A stretch of 20,237 nucleotides of DNA from positions 1 through 20,237 of IMG/VR virus record IMGVR_UViG_3300030382_000159. One strand, 5' to 3'. This DNA is from a virus. Below the pieces are notes generated by a model that saw only the letters and a list, made by a program, of their open reading frames with translations, made no database searches and was not told where the DNA came from. A program made the position numbers and the translations under genes. Shown one piece after another: positions 14,487 through 20,186 of the stretch; the first letter of the stretch is position 1; each line of letters starts with the position of its first letter.

Positions 14487-16481
14487 ATGAAAGACAATAT
14501 TATTAACATCAATTTAGAAACAAGTACAGCTCCTAGTGTAAAAGAAGTTAGAGGCAAGGACTACATTGAATATGGCACAGACGACTGGACTAACCTATAC
14601 CCTCAATTTCTTATTGATTTATACTATTCTAGTAGTATATCAGCAGCAATTATTAATGCAACAGCAGAGATGGTTGCAGGTGAAGATTTAATTATTGAAG
14701 ATGAAGATGATAGAGATTTAGACGCTAGAATAAAACTTCAGAATTTTATGAATAGAGCTAATGGTAATGAGAGCTTACATGAAGTAATTAAAAAGATGGC
14801 TTTTGACTTTAAATTACAAGGGGCGTTTGCTCTTAACGTTGTATGGACAAAGGATAGGACTGAAATCGCTGAGATTTACCACGTTGGCGTTGAGAAAATT
14901 CGCTGTGCTAGACCTGATGAGTTTGGAAAAATAAAAGGTTATTATATTAGTGCGGACTGGTCAAACACTAGACAAAACAAACCTTATTACGTACCAGCGT
15001 TTAATACTAATGATAGAACATCAGCAAACCAAATAATGTATTCAGGTCTTTATAGCCCTAATATGAACAGCTATTATACGCCTGATTACGTTTCTTGTAA
15101 TAACTGGGCATTGATTGATGCTAGGGTTTCAGAGTACCACCTCAACAATATATCTAACGGATTCGCTGGATCATTCATGATTAGCTTTGCAAACGGCGTA
15201 CCAACACAAGAAGAAAGATTCCAAATAGAGCAAAGTCTAACTGACAAATTTTGTTCTGAGGCTAATAGCGGCAAATTTGTATTAACATTTTCAGACGATA
15301 AAACAAGAACACCTGAAATAACACCAATTAGCACAAGTGATTTAGATAAAAGTTATTTAGCTCTTCAAGAACTACTTACTAGCAACATCCTCTCAGGCCA
15401 TAGGGTGACTTCTAAGACACTTATGGGCATTGACAGTACTAATGGCTTCAGTTCTAATACAGACGAGCTTATAAACGCTGCGAATTTTTACTTAAATACT
15501 GTAATTAAACCGTTTCAAGACCAAATAGTAAAGCAACTTAGAAAGATATTTCAAGTTAATAATATGGATATGCCTGTCAACTTTGTACAGCTTAAACCTA
15601 TAACAGTTCAATTTGATTCTAAAACTCTAAGAGAAGTTATGACACAAGATGAAATTAGAGAAGAATTAGGATTAGAACCATTAGGTGATGAAGCAACTGT
15701 TGAACAAGAAGTTAAGTTTAACAAAGTTGGTATGATAGATGGAAAACCTATTTTCAATACAATAGAAGAGGCTGAAGAGCATTCTAGGTCTTTAGGGTGT
15801 GAGGGGTACCATACGCATGAATATGAAGGTAAAACAGCTTATATGGCGTGTGAAGGACATGAAGAGGCAACAGAGCTTCATAAATTTATTGAAGAATATG
15901 GAGAAGATTTGCCTGAAGAATGGGAATTAGTAGATGAAGAAATAGTAGATGGAGAGCATCAAGATTTCGACTTTGAATTAGAACTTAATAACAAGATAAA
16001 AGACAAATTAGAATTAGCTTCAACAGGAACAGCTAGACCTAATGCAAAAAGTAGTCAAGATGGAACAAATAAATCAGATAATGATTTTTATAAAGTAAGG
16101 TATGTATATACGAAAGATAATTTTTTAAGTCAAGAAGGAGAAACTAGAGATTTTTGCAGATTAATGACAAATGCAAAAAAAGTTTATCGAAAAGAGGATA
16201 TTTTACAAATGACTAATAGAGCAGTAAATCCAGGCTGGGGCCCACGTGGAGCAGCAACATATTCAATATGGCTTTACAAAGGTGGAGGGAATTGCCACCA
16301 TTTTTGGCTAAGAAGAATTTACAAAACATCACTAAGAGGAGCTAAAAGTGATATTAAACCTAGCGAAGCCATTTCTTATACTAAGGCATTGTCAGAAGGC
16401 TTCACAGCAAAAAGAAATGACAGTCTTGTTGCAAGACCACCAAAAAGAATGACTAATCAAGGATTTTTAGAACCAAGATAA
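14487..16481 (+). CDS. Portal protein with C-terminal Cys/His extensions
   Basis: A 664-residue protein. Residues about 1-400 look like a portal: TDDWTNLYPQFLIDLYYSSS near the start, a helix AAIINATAEMVAGEDL, the strand-helix region FALNVVWTKDRTEIAEIYHV, SGHRVTSKTLMGID, and a long C-terminal helix NAANFYLNTVIKPFQDQIVK that would line the channel. It should form the dodecameric ring at the capsid vertex for packaging and tail joining. Two extra parts follow: a Cys/His cluster at 438-458 (Cys438, His442, His444, Cys455, His458) that may bind zinc, then an acidic linker, and a domain at about 531-620 with DNDFYKVRYVYTKDNF, DFCRLM (Cys557), VYRKEDILQM, NPGWGPRG and GGGNCHHFW (Cys603, His604, His605). 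The end is basic. The extensions may replace a separate MuF-like minor head protein. Confidence 0.85.
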   Translation: MKDNIININLETSTAPSVKEVRGKDYIEYGTDDWTNLYPQFLIDLYYSSSISAAIINATAEMVAGEDLIIEDEDDRDLDARIKLQNFMNRANGNESLHEVIKKMAFDFKLQGAFALNVVWTKDRTEIAEIYHVGVEKIRCARPDEFGKIKGYYISADWSNTRQNKPYYVPAFNTNDRTSANQIMYSGLYSPNMNSYYTPDYVSCNNWALIDARVSEYHLNNISNGFAGSFMISFANGVPTQEERFQIEQSLTDKFCSEANSGKFVLTFSDDKTRTPEITPISTSDLDKSYLALQELLTSNILSGHRVTSKTLMGIDSTNGFSSNTDELINAANFYLNTVIKPFQDQIVKQLRKIFQVNNMDMPVNFVQLKPITVQFDSKTLREVMTQDEIREELGLEPLGDEATVEQEVKFNKVGMIDGKPIFNTIEEAEEHSRSLGCEGYHTHEYEGKTAYMACEGHEEATELHKFIEEYGEDLPEEWELVDEEIVDGEHQDFDFELELNNKIKDKLELASTGTARPNAKSSQDGTNKSDNDFYKVRYVYTKDNFLSQEGETRDFCRLMTNAKKVYRKEDILQMTNRAVNPGWGPRGAATYSIWLYKGGGNCHHFWLRRIYKTSLRGAKSDIKPSEAISYTKALSEGFTAKRNDSLVARPPKRMTNQGFLEPR

Positions 16482-16484
16482 ATT

Positions 16485-17042
16485 ATGGCATACGTATTAT
16501 TTATAAGTGAAGAGAAATTAAAGTCAAGCACCGCAGTGAACTTAAATGTGGACGTTGACATCTTACTTCCGTTTGTGCGTGAAGCACAAAAGCTCTATGT
16601 AGAAACAGCACTAGGGACGGATTTAACACAACATTTAAAAGACGAAATTATAGCTGGTACTTTAGCAGGTGCTGATAAGACTTTAGTAGATGATTATATT
16701 GGCGACATGCTACCTGGATATAGTCTGTATCACGCTATCCCATACCTTCGTTTTAAAGTAGAAAATGGCAATATTTATTCTAAGACATCTGAAACAGGTA
16801 CAGCTCTTTCAGAAAGTGAAGCTCAACACCTTAGAGAAGAAGTTTTAAATACTGCTATGTATTACAGAGAAAGACTAATAGATTATATAAGAAACAACAC
16901 AGGTAGTTTTCCATCTTACAATACGAATACTGGTGCTGATGTAGACCCCTCAATTGCCAACTATTATGCAGGGATGAACCTTGAAAGATCAAGACAATCA
17001 AGTAAATTAACTTTAAGAGATTTTTTAACTGCTAGTGATTAA
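16485..17042 (+). CDS. Head-tail connector-like protein (DUF6712 type)
   Basis: A 185-residue, mostly helical protein starting three bases after the portal stop. It has the layout of small connector proteins that dock under the portal: an initial strand and a helix region (DVDILLPFVREAQKLYVETA), the motif LGTDLTQHLKDEI, then a helix with LYHAIPYLRFK, and a long helix EAQHLREEVLNTAMYYRERL. The 'P.v.eAQ..Yve..LG..l...l' signature fits the Bacteroidota phage family DUF6712, which plays the role of gp6/gp15-like adaptors. The C-terminus (RSRQSSKLTLRDFLTASD) is polar. Its stop overlaps the start of a micro-ORF (TAATG). Confidence 0.75.
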   Translation: MAYVLFISEEKLKSSTAVNLNVDVDILLPFVREAQKLYVETALGTDLTQHLKDEIIAGTLAGADKTLVDDYIGDMLPGYSLYHAIPYLRFKVENGNIYSKTSETGTALSESEAQHLREEVLNTAMYYRERLIDYIRNNTGSFPSYNTNTGADVDPSIANYYAGMNLERSRQSSKLTLRDFLTASD

Positions 17043-17185
17043 TGAAGAAATATTACAAAACAAAACCAAAAAACATAACTAAACTAAAGACATACTTACA
17101 AGATGCCATTCAAACAGATAACAAAGGAGGTAGGCGAAGTGTTAGGAGTAAACACAGCGATACTAAGCATAACAACCTTCACTAA
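17042..17185 (+). CDS. Small basic ORF, 47 residues, overlapping the holin
   Basis: The ATG overlaps the connector stop (TAATG, 17040-17044). The first 22 residues (MKKYYKTKPKNITKLKTYL) look like a short basic helix. The last 28 codons overlap the holin frame and read like out-of-frame sequence (KGGRRSVRSKHSDTKHNN). It may be a true short peptide or simply a ribosome path that carries translation from the connector to the holin start. No function can be assigned. Confidence 0.35.
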   Translation: MKKYYKTKPKNITKLKTYLQDAIQTDNKGGRRSVRSKHSDTKHNNLH

Positions 17186-17273
17186 TTTAGAAGTTGTATT
17201 AAAGATAATTCTATTGCTAGTGTCAATTATTTATACACTAGACAAATGGTGGTATCATAAAAGTAATAGATGA
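17103..17273 (+). CDS. Holin-like small membrane protein
   Basis: A 56-residue ORF. It has a polar N-terminus (MPFKQITKEVGEVLGVNT), a hydrophobic region with the transmembrane segment VVLKIILLLVSIIYTL (about 31-46) and a Trp/Lys-rich end (DKWWYHKSNR). Size, one clear membrane helix with a weaker second hydrophobic stretch (ILSITTF), and position in front of a possible cell-wall enzyme fit a phage holin, which would make pores in the inner membrane and trigger lysis. Its TGA overlaps the ATG at 17270 (ATGA). No Shine-Dalgarno; a holin family cannot be named from sequence alone. Confidence 0.65.
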   Translation: MPFKQITKEVGEVLGVNTAILSITTFTNLEVVLKIILLLVSIIYTLDKWWYHKSNR

Positions 17274-17830
17274 CATGGATATACCTGTTAATAAAAAGTA
17301 TAAGATTAATTCAAAAAACCCTAAGTATAACAAAAGCCAAGAGAGTGATGTTAAGATGCGTAAGGAGTTTGTTAAAGAGGTTAAGGGGTGTAAAATCTAC
17401 AAAACCTATTATCTCTAAACCTACATCCATAAACCTTTTATTAATTAGAGATACTTTAAGTGATGTATCTACTATGGGTAAGCTGTTTTTAAATGGAGAA
17501 GTATTTTGTGATACTTTAGAATTGGCATGGAAAGAGAATCAAAGAAGCATATCTTGTATTCCTGCTGGAGAATATGATGTTAGATTAAGATTACCAAGAG
17601 AAAGCGCAACAAGACATTATATTCATCTATTAGTTAAAGACGTACCTAATAGAAGCTGGATACTCGTACATATCGGAAACACCACCAAAGATACAAAGGG
17701 CTGTATTCTAGTTGGTCAAAGTCGTAAACAACACTTTGTTGGTAACTCAACTTTGGCAATGGATTTGCTAATAAAAGAAATAATAAATTTGGGAGGTGAA
17801 AATATTAAATTAATAATTAAGAATAAATAA
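17270..17830 (+). CDS. DUF5675-family protein, possible cell-wall active enzyme
   Basis: The conserved domain is residues about 55-186 of the longest ORF: INLLLIRDTLSDVSTMGKLF, CDTLELAWKENQRSISCIPAG, and HIGNTTKDTKGCILVG. The last segment places His134 and Cys145 like the H-G...S-x-G-C core of YkuD L,D-transpeptidases. This suggests peptidoglycan chemistry and suits a lysis role, as no other endolysin is visible in the window; this is inference. The first 50 residues (basic, Leu/Ile-rich) look like out-of-frame reading, and another frame there (17275-17418) is more protein-like. True starts could be GTG 17345, ATG 17348, or a non-ATG codon such as ATA 17429, just before the domain. The ATG at 17270 overlaps the holin stop. 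It ends nine bases before the barrel protein gene. Confidence 0.7.
   Translation: MTWIYLLIKSIRLIQKTLSITKAKRVMLRCVRSLLKRLRGVKSTKPIISKPTSINLLLIRDTLSDVSTMGKLFLNGEVFCDTLELAWKENQRSISCIPAGEYDVRLRLPRESATRHYIHLLVKDVPNRSWILVHIGNTTKDTKGCILVGQSRKQHFVGNSTLAMDLLIKEIINLGGENIKLIIKNK
17275..17418 (+). CDS. Nested 47-residue ORF in front of the DUF5675 domain
   Basis: Begins five bases after the alternative ATG at 17270, in another frame. The peptide begins MDIPVNKKYKINSKNPKYNK and ends EFVKEVKGCKIYKTYYL; it is polar and balanced, more natural than the overlapping frame. It stops 10 bases before an ATA codon that would start the DUF5675 domain cleanly. Either it is a separate short gene coupled to a downstream start, or the two are joined by a frameshift. 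Unknown function. Confidence 0.4.
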   Translation: MDIPVNKKYKINSKNPKYNKSQESDVKMRKEFVKEVKGCKIYKTYYL

Positions 17831-17839
17831 ATAAATAAA

Positions 17840-18220
17840 ATGAAAAAAACAATATTAACAACAATCGTAGCATTATTTTGCCTGAGTGCATCAGCACAAT
17901 TCTCAATAATGACTAATATGAAAAGTGATAGCTGGAGTCTAGATAGTATCACTAACAATCTAGCTTTAGGTTATCAAGTTAATGATGACTTAATGGTAGG
18001 TGTTCAAAAAAATGGTGAATCGTATGATTTTATAGGGAGATACAATGTAAGTGGTAATGTGTATTTATCTGCACAAGCACCTGCTGAAGATGCGTTAGAT
18101 AACGTAATTTATGGAGTTGGGGTTTCATTAAAATTGTGGAATAATCTATATGTAGAGCCAAATTATGCAATAAAAGAAGAAGAAAGTTCTTTTAACGTGG
18201 GGCTATCTTATAAACTTTAA
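17840..18220 (+). CDS. Signal-peptide protein, putative outer-membrane beta-barrel
   Basis: A 126-residue protein with a clear signal peptide: MKKTILTTIVALFCLSASAQ, with a cleavage site expected after SAQ or just before it. The mature ~106 residues are alternating polar/hydrophobic strands (LALGYQVNDDLMVGVQ, SYDFIGRYNVSGNVYLSAQ, IYGVGVSLKLWNNLYVEPNY) ending SFNVGLSYKL, an aromatic/Leu-ended last strand typical of outer-membrane barrels. It should be exported and inserted in the host outer membrane. In the lysis region it could help outer-membrane disruption, or it may alter the host surface to block superinfection; it could also be a moron acquired from a host. The function is open; the export signal is strong. 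Confidence 0.75.
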   Translation: MKKTILTTIVALFCLSASAQFSIMTNMKSDSWSLDSITNNLALGYQVNDDLMVGVQKNGESYDFIGRYNVSGNVYLSAQAPAEDALDNVIYGVGVSLKLWNNLYVEPNYAIKEEESSFNVGLSYKL

Positions 18221-18244
18221 TAATAACTTAAAAAATATATAACA

Positions 18245-18439
18245 ATGAAAAATTGGTTAACAAATGTTGTCTTAGGACAAATTTTACACTCAAAGAAATT
18301 TATTTACGCTGTGACTGGAATAGTAACGCCATATCTTATGAATCATTTTGGATGGGGTGCAGACGTGGCGGAAACGGTTTGGCAAACATTCCTAGTACTA
18401 ATCTTAGGGCAAGGAGTTGCAGACATTAACAAAAAATAA
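18245..18439 (+). CDS. Second holin-like membrane protein
   Basis: A 64-residue protein with two hydrophobic segments, FIYAVTGIVTPYLMNHF (about 19-35) and VWQTFLVLILGQGVADI (45-61), joined by a short acidic turn, and with a basic C-terminus (NKK). The shape fits a two-helix holin or antiholin. With the 56-residue holin-like gene, this gives two candidates on either side of the DUF5675 and barrel genes. A few bases of its 3' end overlap the phosphoesterase ORF when the TTG start is used. Lysis role is by size and context. Confidence 0.6.
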   Translation: MKNWLTNVVLGQILHSKKFIYAVTGIVTPYLMNHFGWGADVAETVWQTFLVLILGQGVADINKK

Positions 18440-19148
18440 TAGATTTAGATTAAAGCCGCATGAGATTGTGGCAATAGAAAAGATGAGGGAAACCGAGACT
18501 AGGAATGTCCTAGTTATCGGCGACCTTCATGAACCGTTTTGCCTAGACGGTTACCTTGATTGGTGCTTAGAACAGTATGAAGCATTTAATTGCAATCAAG
18601 TGATATTCATAGGCGACATCCTTGATAACCACGCTTTTAGCTACCACGAACCTGACCCTGATGGAATGTCGGCAGGTATGGAATTAGAAAAAACTATTGA
18701 GAAAGTATCTGAATGGTATAAAGCATTCCCTATTGCAGATGTATGTATTGGAAACCATGACCGCCTTGCTTCAAGAAAGAGTTTTACAGGTGGTATTCCA
18801 AAAGCATGGATAAGGTCTTACAATGAAGTATTAGGAACTCCTAATTGGAATTGGGTTGAGTCAGTAGTTTATGATGATGTGCTTTATGAACATGGAGAAG
18901 GTGGTCAGGCTCAAACCAAAGCAAAAAACAACTTAATGTCTAGCGTTTGTGGACATACTCATACTGAGGCATATTGTAAGTGGTTTGTAGGAAAACGATA
19001 CAGAATTTTCGGAATGCAGGTAGGATGCGGTGTGGATGCTGACACTTATGCAGCAGCATACGCTAAGAATTTTAAACGACAAGCCATAGGATGCTCAGTA
19101 GTGCTAAACAATGGTACACTACCTATAAACCTTTTAATGCCCTTATAA
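18417..19148 (+). CDS. Calcineurin-like metallophosphoesterase
   Basis: A metal-dependent phosphoesterase with all core motifs: GDLH (35-38), GDILDNH (66-72), GNHD (112-115), EHGEGG (158-163) and GHTH (179-182). These supply the Asp, His and Asn ligands of a two-metal centre (Mn/Fe/Zn in the family). The substrate could be nucleic acid, a nucleotide or a phosphoprotein; nothing in the sequence decides it. The longest frame begins with TTG at 18417, overlapping the holin-like gene by 23 bases; the next in-frame starts are GTG within KPHEIV and ATG at 18483. The upstream residues RFRLKPHEIVAIEKMRE look coding, favouring the long form. It ends in a TAATG overlap with a micro-ORF. Confidence 0.9.
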   Translation: MQTLTKNNRFRLKPHEIVAIEKMRETETRNVLVIGDLHEPFCLDGYLDWCLEQYEAFNCNQVIFIGDILDNHAFSYHEPDPDGMSAGMELEKTIEKVSEWYKAFPIADVCIGNHDRLASRKSFTGGIPKAWIRSYNEVLGTPNWNWVESVVYDDVLYEHGEGGQAQTKAKNNLMSSVCGHTHTEAYCKWFVGKRYRIFGMQVGCGVDADTYAAAYAKNFKRQAIGCSVVLNNGTLPINLLMPL

Positions 19149-19225
19149 TGGAGGAAAATGCTTCTATGCGTATATTCTTAATATACATTCTTCTTATAAT
19201 AGTAATCATACTATTTTCCCTTTAG
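19148..19225 (+). CDS. 25-residue membrane micropeptide
   Basis: The ATG overlaps the phosphoesterase stop (TAATG, 19146-19150). The peptide is MEENASMRIFLIYILLIIVI plus ILFSL: a short acidic head followed by one continuous hydrophobic helix. It ends TAG, just upstream of the TGTTAAT cluster. The composition is not what random AT-rich sequence would easily give in one frame after such a coupled start, but it is short. A small membrane regulator or holin partner is possible. Confidence 0.4.
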   Translation: MEENASMRIFLIYILLIIVIILFSL

Positions 19226-19232
19226 TTATCTT

Positions 19233-19289
19233 ATTAACATTCTAATTGTTAATAACTTTATTAATATTTATGTTAATATAGTTGTTAAT
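19233..19289 (+). promoter_or_regulatory. TGTTAAT repeat cluster, possible operator
   Basis: TGTTAAT occurs at 19247-19253, 19271-19277 and 19283-19289, spaced 24 and 12 bases, and its reverse complement ATTAACA lies at 19233-19239, seven bases from the first copy. The last copy covers the TTG (-33) of the promoter at 19282. This geometry suits a repressor or activator site. The region is AT-rich, so chance is not excluded. Confidence 0.45.
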
Positions 19290-19311
19290 TCAAATATTTG
19301 TTGTATGTTTG
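19282..19311 (+). promoter_or_regulatory. Bacteroidota-type host promoter for the small-gene unit
   Basis: TTG (19282-19284), a 19-bp spacer and TATGTTTG (19304-19311) match the known Bacteroidota housekeeping promoter (TTG, 17-19 bp, TAnnTTTG). Transcription would begin near 19318, about 20 bases before the ATG at 19339. This suggests the following genes are transcribed by unmodified host polymerase, hence probably early. Confidence 0.75.
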
Positions 19312-19338
19312 TGTTATTATTAATTAAAACAAAAACAA

Positions 19339-19569
19339 ATGAAAATTACAAACAAAAAAACAGGTCATAGCTTTAACCTAAGTGGTAAAGGAGCAGCAGA
19401 TTTCTTTTACGCTAAAAATGCTAAAGGCGAATTTATTAATACTTCAGAAAATTATATTGTTGGAGATACTAAAGATAAAATAAGTGATTTCAAATATTAC
19501 TTATGTTTAGCTGCTATGATGGTTTTAATGGTATCAGCAGCGTTCTTACATATACACTTAAATTACTAA
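19339..19569 (+). CDS. Small protein with C-terminal membrane helix
   Basis: A 76-residue protein, first gene behind the host-type promoter. Residues 1-52 are polar (MKITNKKTGHSFNLSGKGAA, then KNAKGEFINTSENYIVGDTK). Residues about 55-71 (YLCLAAMMVLMVSAAFL) form one membrane helix, with a short HIHLNY tail. It could be a tail-anchored inner-membrane protein. Family unknown. It ends two bases before the next gene (TAATTATG), so the unit is compact. Location suggests an early host-interaction protein. Confidence 0.7.
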   Translation: MKITNKKTGHSFNLSGKGAADFFYAKNAKGEFINTSENYIVGDTKDKISDFKYYLCLAAMMVLMVSAAFLHIHLNY

Positions 19570-19571
19570 TT

Positions 19572-19853
19572 ATGAAACTAGAATGCGATACCTATTATTT
19601 TTATCCTGATGGAAGTTATAAAACAACCTCAAGATGGAATCAACAATTTAAGTGCTATGAAGCTGATCTTGAACAATACAGTACAGCAATCAGAATATTT
19701 GGAACAAGAAAACAAATAGATAAAGGTCTTGATGATTATTGTGAAAAATCAGGACTTAATCTTGATGAAGCATATGACTTTGAGGATAAAGATACATTAA
19801 AAGAATATAAAAAACACTATAAAAATAAACCACTAATAATAAACTTAAGATAA
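19572..19853 (+). CDS. Hypothetical early protein, 93 residues
   Basis: The frame is open upstream to an ATG at 19503, but that part overlaps the previous gene and reads as out-of-frame sequence; the start at 19572 two bases after the previous stop is far better. The protein begins MKLECDTYYFYPDGSYKTTS, has IRIFGTRKQIDKGLDDYCEK in the middle and an acidic-to-basic end (YKKHYKNKPLIINLR). No membrane segment or known motif is visible. Its stop overlaps the next ATG (TAATG). Function unknown. Confidence 0.75.
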   Translation: MKLECDTYYFYPDGSYKTTSRWNQQFKCYEADLEQYSTAIRIFGTRKQIDKGLDDYCEKSGLNLDEAYDFEDKDTLKEYKKHYKNKPLIINLR

Positions 19854-20143
19854 TGACACCAATAGAATTAGAAGAAGAATATAGAAATATGAATAAAAAA
19901 GAATTACAAGAACAATTAATGAAAATGCCTGAACTAGAACAGGAAGAAGAAATGATACACAAATCTTTGCATGATATTAATACTTTTCAATGTGTAGATA
20001 ATGAAATATACTTAAGAGGTAAAGATGAAATGGGTAAAGATTTTACAGTTGTATTTGATGCTTTTAACTTCTTAGAATGGATAGACAAAGAACATATAGA
20101 ATATATAAAACAAAAAGTTATTGAATATATAGAATTAAAATAA
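19853..20143 (+). CDS. Hypothetical early protein, 96 residues
   Basis: An acidic protein with a helical N-terminal third (MTPIELEEEYRNMNKKELQE, then MPELEQEEEMIHKSL), a central strand region (VDNEIYLRGKDEMGKDFTVVF) and a helical end (FLEWIDKEHIEYIKQKVIEY). Soluble, with no recognised domain. Coupled to the upstream gene by a TAATG overlap. Its stop is inside a second promoter-like sequence. Function unknown; small acidic proteins of this sort in early phage units often target host factors, which is only a contextual hint. Confidence 0.75.
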   Translation: MTPIELEEEYRNMNKKELQEQLMKMPELEQEEEMIHKSLHDINTFQCVDNEIYLRGKDEMGKDFTVVFDAFNFLEWIDKEHIEYIKQKVIEYIELK

Positions 20144-20149
20144 ATTTTG
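20121..20149 (+). promoter_or_regulatory. Possible second host-type promoter
   Basis: TTG (20121-20123), a 17-bp spacer and TAAATTTTG (20141-20149) resemble the Bacteroidota pattern with one extra base in the -7 box. It overlaps the 3' end of the previous gene and lies 38 bases upstream of the ATG at 20187. Confidence 0.4.
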
Positions 20150-20186
20150 TATTTTTAACATAATTATAAACAAAAAGAAAATAGAT

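Noticed and set aside
16078-16345. Portal C-terminal domain as a standard MuF domain
   Set aside because: It has Cys and His positions but I do not see the usual MuF order of a DxxTxxxC segment followed by HPxCRC, so I leave it unassigned.
19503-19571. Upstream extension of the 93-residue protein to an ATG at 19503
   Set aside because: The added 23 residues overlap the membrane-helix codons of the previous gene out of frame; the ATG at 19572 is two bases after the previous stop and gives a natural protein.
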